Positions 15,852-24,895 of a stretch of DNA of 64,000 bases are shown piece after piece; position 1 is the stretch's first letter; every line of letters starts with the position of its first letter. The translations under genes were made by a program, and so were the position numbers. The DNA is taken from assembly GCF_002258315.1 (NCBI RefSeq), contig NZ_NOYD01000046.1, positions 11,638 to 75,637 of the forward strand, read 5' to 3'. The notes below the pieces were generated by a model. It saw only the letters and a list, made by a program, of their open reading frames with translations, ran no database searches and was not told where the DNA came from. This stretch comes from Rhodococcus sp. 06-462-5 (GTDB taxonomy: Bacteria > Actinomycetota > Actinomycetes > Mycobacteriales > Mycobacteriaceae).

Positions 15852-16755
15852 GCTGCGTCTTCGCCGCCACGGTGAGCAACTCCGCGGCCGGTCCACTCGG
15901 CGCGCGGCCGGACGGCCAGATCGCCCGCAGTTCACGATGCAGTGTCAGTCCTGGAATCGGTACGCGGACCAGGGTCCCGGCAGTCAACTCGGGAGCGACG
16001 GCCAGTGAGCTCAGCACGGCTCCGCCGATTCCTGCCCCGACCGCGGACTTGATCGCCGTCGTCGAGGAGACCTCGAGGAGCGGCGAGGCCGGTTGCCCGA
16101 GACCCGCTGCCGCCAATGCGCTTTCGTAGGCCGAGCGCGTCCCCGACCCGGCCTCCCGCGTCACCAGTGCAGTGCCGACGATCTCGGTGGCCGACGGCGC
16201 AGTGGCGGCCCACGAGTGGTCCGGTGCCACCACCAGCACCAGTTCGTCGGTGGCAACGGTCCGGTGGTCCAGAGCTGCAGGGACACTGGGGCTTTCGATG
16301 AAACCGAGGTCGGCGGTGCCCGCGAGAACCTTCTCGGCAACCACCGTCGAGTTACCAGAACTCAGCGTCGGAACGATGTGCGGGACAAGTGTGTGCAGCG
16401 TGACCAGCCAGCGCGGCAGAAGATACTCTGCGACAGTCTGACTCGCGGCGATCTGCACATGGCCGATGCGTTCGGCGTGCAACGTGGCGATGGCCGTCGC
16501 CAAGTCCTCGGCGGACCGAACGACCGGCGCAGCCCAACTGGCGACGAGCTCACCGAGTTCGGTCAGTACCGTTCCGCGGGCGCCCCGTGTCAGCAATGGC
16601 GCTCCGACGCGGCGTTCGAGGGCACGGATGCGCGCACTGGCCGCCGGTTGCGACATGCCGTGGGCTCTGCCGGCTCGCCCGATGCTGCCGAGCTCGGCCA
16701 CCGACAGCAGCAGATCGATGCTGGTGAGATCGGCAACGTGAGGGGGAAGTGGCAC
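15847..16755 (-). CDS. LysR-family transcriptional regulator
   Basis: The protein has 302 residues. The N-terminal winged HTH is clear (LLLSVAELGSIGRAGRAHGM, SQPAASARIRALERRVGAPLLTR, residues about 14-62). It is followed by a two-lobed periplasmic-binding-like effector domain to the C-terminus. Such regulators are tetrameric and respond to small-molecule inducers. It precedes a TDT transporter on the same strand, a pairing that suggests it controls anion (sulfite-like) efflux. The co-inducer is unknown. Confidence 0.92.
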   Translation of the reverse strand: MPLPPHVADLTSIDLLLSVAELGSIGRAGRAHGMSQPAASARIRALERRVGAPLLTRGARGTVLTELGELVASWAAPVVRSAEDLATAIATLHAERIGHVQIAASQTVAEYLLPRWLVTLHTLVPHIVPTLSSGNSTVVAEKVLAGTADLGFIESPSVPAALDHRTVATDELVLVVAPDHSWAATAPSATEIVGTALVTREAGSGTRSAYESALAAAGLGQPASPLLEVSSTTAIKSAVGAGIGGAVLSSLAVAPELTAGTLVRVPIPGLTLHRELRAIWPSGRAPSGPAAELLTVAAKTQP

Positions 16756-16779
16756 GAGGCGAGCCTACGGCGGGGCGAG

Positions 16780-17649
16780 TCAGTACTCGCTGAACAGGTC
16801 CAACTCGCCGTCGGGCTCGGTGATGTCCGCGGACTCGATCGCATCTTCCGTGTCTTCGGGATCGTCAGGCTCACTGCGCTCGTGCAGCACCGAACCCACC
16901 AGGGCGGTGACGTCGATCGCGGCGGGATCGGGGATGGGATGTCCCTCGACGAAGGCGAGCCGTTCGGCCGACAGGTAGGCCAGGCGCACGGCCTGGACCA
17001 CGAGTACGCGTCGCAGCCCCTCGGAGACCTCACCGCGTTCGCGAGTGACCGCAGCCAATCGCGATATTGTCTCGGCGCGCCGGGCGATGCGTATGTCGGG
17101 GTGCCCGCGCTCGCGGCGGGTCTGCTCGGAGATCAGCGACCGACGCAGCGACGCGGGGAGTGCGATGGGCTCCGAGACCGGCGGAATCTTCTCGTTGAGG
17201 ATCGCCTTGTGCCGCGACTTGTCGATGGCCTCGAGGTACGCCGTGTACTCGTGAGCATTCAGATCGCGCTCGGCCGCGCGGAATCGTTCTGCGCCGTCGG
17301 ACTTCTTGAGATCCTCGTACTGCCACAGCGGCCAGATCTCGATCTCCGCGACCTCGAAGACGTCGAGTACCCGCATCGCGACGGCGTCGGTTCGCTGGTT
17401 GGTCAGATGACGCTGCACCCGAACGCTGAGCTTCTCCTTGGTCTGCCCCACGTAGATCGGCTCACCGTCGTAGTCGTAGAACGCATACACGCCCCATTTG
17501 GCCGCCGACCACACCCGGCCCTGATCGTCCCTCTCGCTCAGTACTTCTCGCAGAGCCGTGCGAAAGGACTGCACATCGTCCGCGGGAAGAGTGCTCTTGC
17601 GCGGCGCGACGGCAGACGACCGCAGCGAGGACTTACCGTGACTTGACAT
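16780..17649 (-). CDS. GIY-YIG family nuclease, probable restriction endonuclease
   Basis: The protein has 289 residues. The GIY-YIG core is intact: GVY (53-55), YVG (66-68) in GEPIYVGQT, and the catalytic Arg77 in LSVRVQRHL. A roughly 200-residue C-terminal part follows, with no domain I recognise and an acidic tail (DDPEDTEDAIES). The start overlaps the end of a DNA cytosine-5 methyltransferase gene by 17 bp, so the two are translated from one message. This arrangement is that of a type II restriction-modification pair. GIY-YIG restriction enzymes (Eco29kI, Hpy188I) are known, but this one is not an obvious close relative of either. Confidence 0.8.
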   Translation of the reverse strand: MSSHGKSSLRSSAVAPRKSTLPADDVQSFRTALREVLSERDDQGRVWSAAKWGVYAFYDYDGEPIYVGQTKEKLSVRVQRHLTNQRTDAVAMRVLDVFEVAEIEIWPLWQYEDLKKSDGAERFRAAERDLNAHEYTAYLEAIDKSRHKAILNEKIPPVSEPIALPASLRRSLISEQTRRERGHPDIRIARRAETISRLAAVTRERGEVSEGLRRVLVVQAVRLAYLSAERLAFVEGHPIPDPAAIDVTALVGSVLHERSEPDDPEDTEDAIESADITEPDGELDLFSEY

Positions 17650-18817
17650 GCGCCGCAGCTGTAGTCGATGAATGCATCGTCCCGTTGACCAGTGGCATCA
17701 GGTAGTGCTCGGCGAGCCACGTGACCACGGGAACGCACACTGCATCACCGAAACCGAAGAGCGCCTGGTTGTTTCGGAGGCCGTCGAGTGTGTACTCGCC
17801 GGCACCCATCAGGCGTGCGTACTCGAGCGGCGTCATCCAGCGCACCTGCAACCGGCCGTTGCCCATCTTCACCACCGCCTGCTTCGACGAACCGCCGCGG
17901 GCGGTACGAAGGCAGCCGGAGATGTCGTCGGGCCGAGCCTCCCAGACGGCGACGCCGTTGCGGGTGCGACGGTAGGCGGTGCGGTAGCTGACCTTGCGGG
18001 CCTTCTTCAGAATCTCGATGCGCTGCAGCTGAATCGGCGACAACGACTGCACGAACGCCGCGGTACGGGCTGCGTCCCACCACCGCTCGTCGCGGTAGTC
18101 CATGCGCTCGACCACATCACCGAGGCCACTGGTCAACGGAATCGGCGGACTCGGCAACGGAGCCCGGTGGGTCAGCAACGTCGAATCGCCGTACACCGCC
18201 TGCAACCAATCCGGCCGCAGCTCACTGTTGGGATCGCGGGCATCCTCCGGGGGATTCTGCGCACCGATCAGGAAAAGGCGTGGACGTGACTGCGGAACGA
18301 AGCGTCGAGCATCGATGGTGAGTACATCCACCGAATAGCCGAGCTCGTTGAGTTCCCGGACCGCTGCGGCCAGATCGTCGCCGCCGTGACTGGTGGCCAG
18401 CCCGACGACGTTCTCGAGCGCAACCACCTCGGGTCGGGCATCACCGAGCTCGCTCAACACCCGCGTGAAATGCCGGAACGTCGAGGAGTTCTTACCTGCG
18501 AGACCAGCCCGGCCGCCGGCCAACGACAAGTCGGTGCACGGAAACGACGCCCACGCCAACGACAAATCCTCGGGCAGATCGTCTCCTCGAGTGCGAGCGA
18601 CGTCACCGAGTTGAAAATGGCCGGCATCGTCACCGAAGTGCTGGCGATACATGTGGTGCTTGTCGCGCTCGATGTCGTTGGCCCACGAGACCTCGAAACC
18701 GGCCTGCTCCAAGCCCATTCGCACCAAGCCGATACCGGCGAAGAACTCCGCGACGGTGTGGATCCGGCCGAGCGCAGATGCCGAGGATCCACCCGGCACC
18801 ACAGTCAACTTCGGCAT
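17633..18817 (-). CDS. DNA (cytosine-5)-methyltransferase (Dcm family)
   Basis: The protein has 394 residues and the m5C motifs in canonical order: motif I FFAGIGLVRMG (25-35), motif IV with the catalytic Cys94 (SFPCTDLS), motif VI ENV (135-137), and motif VIII QSRPRLFLIG (176-185). A target-recognition region follows, then motifs IX and X (EYARLMGAGE; FGFGDAVCVPVV). It transfers a methyl group from S-adenosylmethionine to C5 of cytosine in its target site. It is upstream of and overlaps the GIY-YIG nuclease gene. The recognition sequence cannot be read from the protein. Confidence 0.93.
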   Translation of the reverse strand: MPKLTVVPGGSSASALGRIHTVAEFFAGIGLVRMGLEQAGFEVSWANDIERDKHHMYRQHFGDDAGHFQLGDVARTRGDDLPEDLSLAWASFPCTDLSLAGGRAGLAGKNSSTFRHFTRVLSELGDARPEVVALENVVGLATSHGGDDLAAAVRELNELGYSVDVLTIDARRFVPQSRPRLFLIGAQNPPEDARDPNSELRPDWLQAVYGDSTLLTHRAPLPSPPIPLTSGLGDVVERMDYRDERWWDAARTAAFVQSLSPIQLQRIEILKKARKVSYRTAYRRTRNGVAVWEARPDDISGCLRTARGGSSKQAVVKMGNGRLQVRWMTPLEYARLMGAGEYTLDGLRNNQALFGFGDAVCVPVVTWLAEHYLMPLVNGTMHSSTTAAAHVKSR

Positions 18818-18865
18818 GGACTCAGGCTAGTACAGCGCCCCGACAAGGTTGTGCCTACTGCCGGC

Positions 18866-19819
18866 TCACGCAGTGGTCGCCAGCGCCGCAGCCAAGCCGA
18901 ATGCCACCGCCAGTAGGCAGACGTGCGCGGCCGCTCGCCCCACCGAGTGCTCCACCGTCGATCGGTGTGCGGCGACGGTCGGCAACCACGTCCCACGGAT
19001 CCGGTGAGCCAACGCGACCAGGATCACCGTGGCGAGAACCTTGGCGAGAACGATTCGGCCGTAACCGGTCTCGACCACCGCCGTGAGGCTGTCGAGCTTC
19101 AGGACCGCGTCCAACACCCCGGTGGTGGCCACCCCGACGACGCACCAGAACGCGACTCGCGAATAGACCGGCAATACCGTCGCCCACGCCGATTTGCTCC
19201 GCAGACTCAGCGCCATCGCACCCAGTACACCGAGCCACACCGACGCGCACAGCACATGCACCGCAACGGCGAAGGATCCGAACGCGAACTGCGACATGTG
19301 TCCGGTTATCGGCCGAGCGACCAGCGCAAGGGACGCCAGCACGATCACCGGAGTGGGAGACCAGCTCGCCCCCGACCGATACCCGGCCACCCCGATGGCG
19401 CACAGAGCGAGCGCCAGGATCACCGTCGCCGAACCCAGACGGCCCACGGAGATCGAGGTGGCGAACGTGGTGAAAGCGCTCGGCGACAACGTCAGTGGCG
19501 TACGCCCGGCCGAATCCGACGCCGCGGCGGCCAGCAGAACGAACTCGGCCACCGCCCACAGTCCTGCCAGATAGCCGATCGCGCGCCACATCACCAGCGG
19601 GTCGACCGCGGGGCGTCGGGACTCGGAATTGGCGTCCAGGACAGCGAGAACTCCGAACCCCAACACCACCGAACCCGACGCCACCGCGATCACCCGTAGC
19701 CACGACGACCCACCGGGAAAGGTGGGGTACGCCAGCGCGAACGCCGCCGCGACCCCCAGCAACGCCGCAGCTGCGGCGGCGAGCACCAACCGAACGCTTC
19801 TCTCGCCCACCGCAGCCAC
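18866..19819 (-). CDS. copD: CopD family copper-resistance membrane protein
   Basis: The protein has 317 residues and about eight membrane helices. The C-terminal CopD domain (about residues 185-290) contains AVHVLCASVWLGVLGAM, the typical membrane His region, and ends with conserved GYGRIVLAKVL. CopD works with periplasmic CopC in copper uptake or resistance. The gene follows copC by 7 bp in the order ycnI-copC-copD, the usual actinobacterial copper cluster. Confidence 0.87.
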   Translation of the reverse strand: MAAVGERSVRLVLAAAAAALLGVAAAFALAYPTFPGGSSWLRVIAVASGSVVLGFGVLAVLDANSESRRPAVDPLVMWRAIGYLAGLWAVAEFVLLAAAASDSAGRTPLTLSPSAFTTFATSISVGRLGSATVILALALCAIGVAGYRSGASWSPTPVIVLASLALVARPITGHMSQFAFGSFAVAVHVLCASVWLGVLGAMALSLRSKSAWATVLPVYSRVAFWCVVGVATTGVLDAVLKLDSLTAVVETGYGRIVLAKVLATVILVALAHRIRGTWLPTVAAHRSTVEHSVGRAAAHVCLLAVAFGLAAALATTA

Positions 19820-19826
19820 GTCGGTA

Positions 19827-20372
19827 CTACTTCTGGGTCTTCGGCTTACGCAGGGCGAACCCCAACGCGCCCGCGAAGGCCAGAACCGCGATCACGATCA
19901 ACACGATGTGTCCGTAGCCGCCGAGGAATCCGCCATCGGACTCCTCCGAGGTGCCCGACGCGTCGGCCGGTGCCCCGGGAGTGCCGGAACCCTCCTGCGT
20001 CAGCGTGAATGTCGCGGTACCGCTCACGGGATGGCCGTCGGCCGAGGTGATGCGATACGCGAGGGTGTACTCGCCGATCGGTCCCAGTTCACCGACGTCG
20101 ACGACGACGCTCTGGCCCTCGATGCGTGCGTCGCCCTTCGACCAGATGTTGCCGTCGGGCCCGACGACGTTGAGCGTGGCGAACTGCGACTGCGGCACCT
20201 CGTTGAACGACACCGACGCCGTCGCCGGAGACGAGTCCAGGGAGGAGCCGTCGGCCGGGCTGTACCCGGTGACCTGCGAATGCGCCGAGGCGATCGGTGC
20301 GGCGATCAACAGCACCAGCAGTGCTGCGGCCGAGACGAGCAGTGCCTTCGTGGACACGACGAGCGATCTCAC
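19827..20372 (-). CDS. copC: CopC-domain copper-binding protein, membrane-anchored
   Basis: The protein has 181 residues. A signal peptide ending near ASAHS leaves the copper-binding His at the mature N-terminus (HSQVTGYSPADGSSL), the CopC brace histidine. A beta-sandwich follows (VSFNEVP; YRITSADGHPVSG, second His). A C-terminal membrane helix and basic tail (ALGFALRKPKTQK) anchor it. It overlaps ycnI by 4 bp and precedes copD, so copper handling at the cell surface is a sound inference. Confidence 0.9.
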   Translation of the reverse strand: MRSLVVSTKALLVSAAALLVLLIAAPIASAHSQVTGYSPADGSSLDSSPATASVSFNEVPQSQFATLNVVGPDGNIWSKGDARIEGQSVVVDVGELGPIGEYTLAYRITSADGHPVSGTATFTLTQEGSGTPGAPADASGTSEESDGGFLGGYGHIVLIVIAVLAFAGALGFALRKPKTQK

Positions 20373-21046
20373 GAGCGCCGCGCCCGGATGGTCGCGCCGA
20401 TGCCCAGACCTGCACCGACGGCCCCCAGTACGAGTCCGACGCCGGCGAGCCAGCGGGCGGTGTTGTCGGAGGACGACGCCTCCGACGACGCCTCCGCTGT
20501 TGCGGTGGTCTCGGTGTGGGCGCTGCCGTGCGCATCACCGCCGGCCGCGGCGAGAGTCAGAGTGGGAGCGGGCAATTCGGGCTCGCTACCGTCCTCGGTC
20601 ATCGGCTCGTCCCAGTTCACGACCTCACCGTCGGTGTAGGTCTGGGTGGCCGGGAACGAGACGCTCTCCTGCTCGGGCAGCGGGCCCGCGGAGAGCAGGA
20701 ACTGCTGGAACTGGCCCGGGCCGACCTCGGAACCGGGGTTCGCCGTCCACGTCACCGACACCGCCAGATCGGCCGAGTCCTTCTCGACGGTGGACGTCCA
20801 GCCCGGGATGGGCTGCGTACGAGCCGAATTGAGGCCGGGCAGGGTCACCTTGACCGAGCTGGTCGAGGCGGTGTCGGACTCGGTGGGAACGCGGAACGTC
20901 AGCACCGAATAGCCGCCCTGTGCGGCGTCGGGAGCGGAGACGACGACGTGCGCGGACGCGGCGCCTGCGCCGATCAGCAACGCGCCGACGGTGGCTCCTG
21001 AGACGAACAGGGCACGGGAAAGAGAGCTCTTCATGGGTTGGGTCAT
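20369..21046 (-). CDS. ycnI: YcnI-like (DUF1775) copper-associated surface protein
   Basis: The protein has 225 residues. A signal peptide ends in ASAHV, exposing an N-terminal His as in Bacillus YcnI, which binds Cu(II) through a histidine brace with Trp. The DUF1775 domain follows (VLTFRVPTESDTASTSSVKV; PGWTSTVEKDS). A Thr/Ala/Ser spacer and one C-terminal helix end in RARRS, so it is membrane-anchored. It is first in an operon with copC (4-bp overlap) and copD. Confidence 0.9.
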   Translation of the reverse strand: MTQPMKSSLSRALFVSGATVGALLIGAGAASAHVVVSAPDAAQGGYSVLTFRVPTESDTASTSSVKVTLPGLNSARTQPIPGWTSTVEKDSADLAVSVTWTANPGSEVGPGQFQQFLLSAGPLPEQESVSFPATQTYTDGEVVNWDEPMTEDGSEPELPAPTLTLAAAGGDAHGSAHTETTATAEASSEASSSDNTARWLAGVGLVLGAVGAGLGIGATIRARRS

Positions 21047-21079
21047 TTCTGTGCAGAGATGTGCGGAAAGGGATGTCGG

Positions 21080-21601
21080 TCAGTAGATCGACACCGGGGG
21101 CCCGCGACGAGAGATGACCCAGTCCAGGGCAGTGCCGTCCACCGACGGAACCGCAACGGACATGGAGACGCGACCGACGGCGGAACCGTCGGGCAGGGGA
21201 GTGAGGAGGGCGAGAACCGCTCGGACGATGGAGGTGATCGGGCCGTAGAGGCGCTCGGCCGCGGCGATCGTGAATCCGGCGACGACCGAGGCGGCCGCGT
21301 GGAAGACGATCATGGCTGTGCTGGGAAGCAGGGAGTGTGCGTGCATCTGAGCTGCGCTACCGAGGCTCAGCGCGATGTGGGCGACGAGTTGGCCGGTGAG
21401 CAGAGCCGGGAGCAGCAGAACGGTCGAACGCCTGGGCAGGGCCGTCATGGCACCGATACCGATACCGACGACGATCAGCAGGGCCAGGGCGGAACCGTCG
21501 GGCCAATCGCCGCCGGCCATGCCGTGTGCGGCCACCGCGAGCGCCGCGGTGACGATACCGACAGCTCCGCCGCGAAGCGGGGCGGCAGAGCTGTCGGTCA
21601 T
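21080..21601 (-). CDS. Hypothetical membrane protein of the copper cluster
   Basis: The protein has 173 residues and about four hydrophobic helices in the first 125 residues. A His-containing loop is present (QLVAHIALSLGSAAQMHAHS), followed by a polar tail. I recognise no domain. It lies 33 bp upstream of ycnI on the same strand, and similar small membrane proteins accompany ycnI-copC in related actinobacteria. A role in copper or metal handling is possible but inferred only from position and the histidines. Confidence 0.65.
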   Translation of the reverse strand: MTDSSAAPLRGGAVGIVTAALAVAAHGMAGGDWPDGSALALLIVVGIGIGAMTALPRRSTVLLLPALLTGQLVAHIALSLGSAAQMHAHSLLPSTAMIVFHAAASVVAGFTIAAAERLYGPITSIVRAVLALLTPLPDGSAVGRVSMSVAVPSVDGTALDWVISRRGPPVSIY

Positions 21602-21615
21602 CGGTAGTTCAGGAG

Positions 21616-22266
21616 TCAGCGCACGCCGAGACGGGCGAGCAGATCGGCCTCGATGCCGTCGAGCTCTGCGGAGATCGCGGCGTGTGCGGTCTTGCGGCGA
21701 GCGGGCGGCATCTGCTCGGACGCGCGGACAGCGGTGGTCAGGTCGTCCAGACGCTCGCTGATCGCGGCACCGAAGCTCTTGGTCTCGGGATCGGAGTGGC
21801 GCGCACCGATGGTGTTGAGCGACTTCTCGGCACCGGCGATGCGGGCGCTGAGCTTGCCGCCGTGGCCGGTGTACTCGCTGAGCTGATCGGGAGCGACACC
21901 GAGCTGCTGCGCCTTGCGGCTGTCGAGCTGCGCGCGTACGACGGTCGCACCGCGGTAGAGGATGGGAGCCAACACCGGAATCAGCAGCCGTGCGATGCCG
22001 AGGTACTTGCGGATCTGAGCCACACTCAGCGTTCCCTGCACCGCAGCCTTCTGCTGGGCCTTGAGAGCAGAGACCTGGGCCTTCTCGACGTTCTTCTGCG
22101 ACTTCGCCTCCACCGCGCTGAGCTTGCGCTGCGCCTTGGCGATCGACTTCAACTGCTTGCGCTCGTTCTTCGCGCCCAGCTTCGCTTCGAGTGTTGCCTT
22201 GTGCTTGAGCGCTTTGGCCTCTGCCTTGCGAGTGGCTCGACCCTTACGCTTGCGGAACAAACCCAT
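21616..22266 (-). CDS. DUF6474 family protein (basic coiled-coil, one membrane segment)
   Basis: The protein has 216 residues. The ATG at 22266 has AGGAG 8 bp upstream; the TTG two codons earlier is too close to it. The first 90 residues are very rich in Lys/Ala and predicted helical (KRKGRATRKAEAKALKHKA). A single hydrophobic segment (IARLLIPVLAPILYRGA) and a helical C-terminal half follow. This matches the uncharacterised actinobacterial DUF6474 family. It precedes the copper-type genes on the same strand by 14 bp. Confidence 0.75.
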   Translation of the reverse strand: MGLFRKRKGRATRKAEAKALKHKATLEAKLGAKNERKQLKSIAKAQRKLSAVEAKSQKNVEKAQVSALKAQQKAAVQGTLSVAQIRKYLGIARLLIPVLAPILYRGATVVRAQLDSRKAQQLGVAPDQLSEYTGHGGKLSARIAGAEKSLNTIGARHSDPETKSFGAAISERLDDLTTAVRASEQMPPARRKTAHAAISAELDGIEADLLARLGVR

Positions 22267-22373
22267 CGACAAGGCTCCTGACGTGTGCTGCTAGGCGGAA
22301 ATGATGCGTTACCCCCACCCTAAGGCAGTCGATGGTCGCGGGCTGTCGGAGGGCTGACCTAGTGTCTAGCAGT

Positions 22374-23972
22374 GTGAACGGTCAACGAGAAGCAGCGCCC
22401 GTGTTGCTCGACGCCGGATCGTTGACGCGGTGCAGGCATCGGCTCTATCTCGACACCGCGTACGGATCGTTGCTGCGCGGTGAACCCGAGAACCCTGGGG
22501 TACGCCAGCGCAGGGAAGCCGCTCAGGCTCACCGCGAGAACGTCCGCGCGCAGCTGGCCGTGGACGATTCGATGCTGTGGACCGAGATCGACGAACCCAC
22601 TGCCCGCGACGCAGCCGACGCCACCGTTGCCGCCTGTCGGGCCGGAGTGGAACGCATCTGGAACGCGGTACTGCCCCTCGAACGCGACACCGGCCGCCGC
22701 GGTCGCAGCGAACTGCTCGTCCGCGACGCGTCCGGCGGATACATCCCGGTGATCGTGGTCAACCACAAGGTCACCGACCCCGGCCGCGGCGCGCGCACGA
22801 CCCCGCTCGACCACTGGTCTCCGGCGATCGACGAGACCCGCAAGGTGCGCAGTCAGCTACGCGACCAGCTCCGGCTCGCTCACCTGTATCGCATGCTGGC
22901 GCACGAGGGCCTGAACACGGCAACACCCGTCGGCGGCGCAGTGGGCTACAAGGGCGAATGCATGCTGGTGCACGATCTCACCACGGTCCTCGATGAATAC
23001 GACACCCGCTTCGCAGACCGGCTCTCGGTTGCCCAGGGCGCCGCGTTCACCGTTCCCTCTCAGGTCAGTGAATGTCGTTCGTGTTCGTGGTGGTTCGACT
23101 GCAAGCCTCAACTCGAGGCCGTTCGCGACGTCTCGTTGGTCGCGTCGGGCTCTCGCGCCGATGTGCTGCGCAGCGCAGGCGTGCGCACCATCGACGAGCT
23201 GGCGCAGTGGACCGGCCCGGCACCGGAGGAATGGCCCTTCGGGAACTTCGACGACGCCGTGTCCGCAGCACTGGCCTGGCGAGCCGACGTGCCGTTGCTG
23301 CGGCGCTCGGAGACCGTGACGGTCCACCGCGCCGACGTCGAGGTCGACGTGGACATGGAGAGCTACCAGGAACACGGCGCATACCTGTGGGGCACGCTGC
23401 TCACCGAGGCAGGCGGCCCGCCGCCGACGTATCGCGGCTTCGTCACCTGGGACCCGCTGCCGACCGTCGACGAGGGCCGCTCGTTCGCGGTGTTCTGGAC
23501 GTGGCTGATGGACACCAGGGCCGACGCTGCTGCTCGTGGAAAAACCTTTGCCGCGTACTGCTATTCGCGTCAGGCCGAGGACAAGTGGTTGCTCGACTCG
23601 GCCCGCCGTTTCGCGGACGTTCCCGGGGTGCCGACCGAGGCGCAGATCCACGAGTTCATCGACAGTGAGCAGTGGGTCGACATCTATCAGGCCGTCAGTG
23701 ATCAGTTCATCTGCCCGAACGGCAAGGGCCTGAAGAAGATTGCGCCGGTGGCAGGATTCGCGTGGCGTGACGACGAAGCCGGCGGCGAGGCGTCCATGGG
23801 CTGGTATCGGGAAGCCGTCGGATACGACGCGGAGCCCGACCACACGCAACGCGAGCGACTGCTCGTCTACAACGAGGACGATGTTCTGGCGACGAAAGTG
23901 CTGCGCGAGTGGATGTCCGACCGTGCGGAGAAGGAGATCCCGACGGTGGCGGACCTGCGCGCTCGCGCGTGA
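22374..23972 (+). CDS. TM0106-family RecB-like nuclease
   Basis: The protein has 532 residues from GTG 22374. The N-terminal part looks like a PD-(D/E)XK RecB-type nuclease (SLTRCRHRLYLDT; GYIPVIVVNHKVTD; YKGECMLVHD) ending in a Cys cluster (CRSCSWWFDC) that may bind an Fe-S cluster. The C-terminal part resembles the RNase H-like domain (DMESYQEHGAYLWG; YNEDDVLATKVLREWM). Such two-nuclease-domain proteins are common in actinobacteria and of unknown physiological role, probably in DNA repair or processing. It has no operon partner. Confidence 0.85.
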   Translation: MNGQREAAPVLLDAGSLTRCRHRLYLDTAYGSLLRGEPENPGVRQRREAAQAHRENVRAQLAVDDSMLWTEIDEPTARDAADATVAACRAGVERIWNAVLPLERDTGRRGRSELLVRDASGGYIPVIVVNHKVTDPGRGARTTPLDHWSPAIDETRKVRSQLRDQLRLAHLYRMLAHEGLNTATPVGGAVGYKGECMLVHDLTTVLDEYDTRFADRLSVAQGAAFTVPSQVSECRSCSWWFDCKPQLEAVRDVSLVASGSRADVLRSAGVRTIDELAQWTGPAPEEWPFGNFDDAVSAALAWRADVPLLRRSETVTVHRADVEVDVDMESYQEHGAYLWGTLLTEAGGPPPTYRGFVTWDPLPTVDEGRSFAVFWTWLMDTRADAAARGKTFAAYCYSRQAEDKWLLDSARRFADVPGVPTEAQIHEFIDSEQWVDIYQAVSDQFICPNGKGLKKIAPVAGFAWRDDEAGGEASMGWYREAVGYDAEPDHTQRERLLVYNEDDVLATKVLREWMSDRAEKEIPTVADLRARA

Positions 23973-23992
23973 CCCCGCACCGATCGGCGGGG
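23973..23992. terminator. Short stem-loop after the RecB-like gene
   Basis: CCCCGC (23973-23978) pairs with GCGGGG (23987-23992) directly after the stop codon, between two convergent genes. The stem is short and there is no U tract, so this is a weak call. Confidence 0.3.
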
Positions 23993-24012
23993 CCACGCGG
24001 AGTGGTCGGTGG

Positions 24013-24780
24013 TTACCGCGGTGCCATACGGATCGCGCCGTCCATGCGGATGGTCTCGCCGTTGAGGTAATCGTGCTCGGCGATCATCTGGACCAGCTGC
24101 GCGTACTCGGTGGGCTGCGCCAGACGCGAGGGGAACGGCACCGACGCCTCGAGGCCCTGACGGTATTCCTCGGTGACGCCGGCCAACATCGGAGTGTCGA
24201 CGATGCCGGGGGCGATGGTGTTTACGCGGATGCCGACCTGCGCGAGGTCGCGAGCTGCGGTGATGGTCATCGCGTGCACGCCGCCCTTGGAGGCGGTGTA
24301 GGCGATCTGGCCGATCTGGCCCTCGAACGCCGCGACGGACGCGGTGTTGATGACGACGCCGCGCTGGCCTGCATCGTCGACGGTCGACTGCGACTGCATC
24401 CGGTTCGCGGCCAGTCGCATCACGTTGAACGTGCCGAGCAGGTTGATGGTGATGACGGTGCGGAACAGCTCGAGATCGTGCGGTCCCTTCTTGGACAGGA
24501 TGCGCCCGGCCCAGCCCACGCCTGCACAGTTGACGACGATGCGCAGCGGCACACCGGATTCGACGATGGTGTCCAGTGCGGCCTCGACCTCGGCCTCGCT
24601 GGTGACGTCTGCGGGCAGCAGTGTCACCCCGGCCGGGACGCTGTCTCCGGCGCGCTCGATGGACTGCGGCAGATCGAGCCCGAACACGGTGACGCCTGCG
24701 GCGGCCAGACGTGCGGCCGTTGCGGCACCGAGGCCCGACGCTCCACCGGTGACAAGTGCTGCTGTTCCTGAAATCTCCAC
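24013..24780 (-). CDS. SDR oxidoreductase, 3-hydroxyacyl-CoA dehydrogenase type II-like
   Basis: The protein has 255 residues from GTG 24780; a longer open frame has no family-like N-terminus. It is a classical short-chain dehydrogenase: cofactor motif TGGASGLG (about 10-17), NAG as VVNCAG, catalytic Ser in NTASVAAFEG, and YTASK as the active-site Tyr-Lys. The sequence style (GQIGQIAYTASKGGVHAM; VNTIAPGIVDTPML) matches the HSD17B10 / 3-hydroxy-2-methylbutyryl-CoA dehydrogenase subgroup. A role in branched-chain or fatty-acid breakdown is inferred. It lies alone downstream of a sugar ABC operon. Confidence 0.88.
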   Translation of the reverse strand: MEISGTAALVTGGASGLGAATAARLAAAGVTVFGLDLPQSIERAGDSVPAGVTLLPADVTSEAEVEAALDTIVESGVPLRIVVNCAGVGWAGRILSKKGPHDLELFRTVITINLLGTFNVMRLAANRMQSQSTVDDAGQRGVVINTASVAAFEGQIGQIAYTASKGGVHAMTITAARDLAQVGIRVNTIAPGIVDTPMLAGVTEEYRQGLEASVPFPSRLAQPTEYAQLVQMIAEHDYLNGETIRMDGAIRMAPR

Positions 24781-24895
24781 GTCGTACGATCCCCTTCGTT
24801 CACGGTGGCGGGCCGCGGCACAGGCAGCGACCTCGTAGTCGCTTGCACCATAACCGGCGGGACACCTCACCCACCCTCAGGCACCCTGGATGGGC

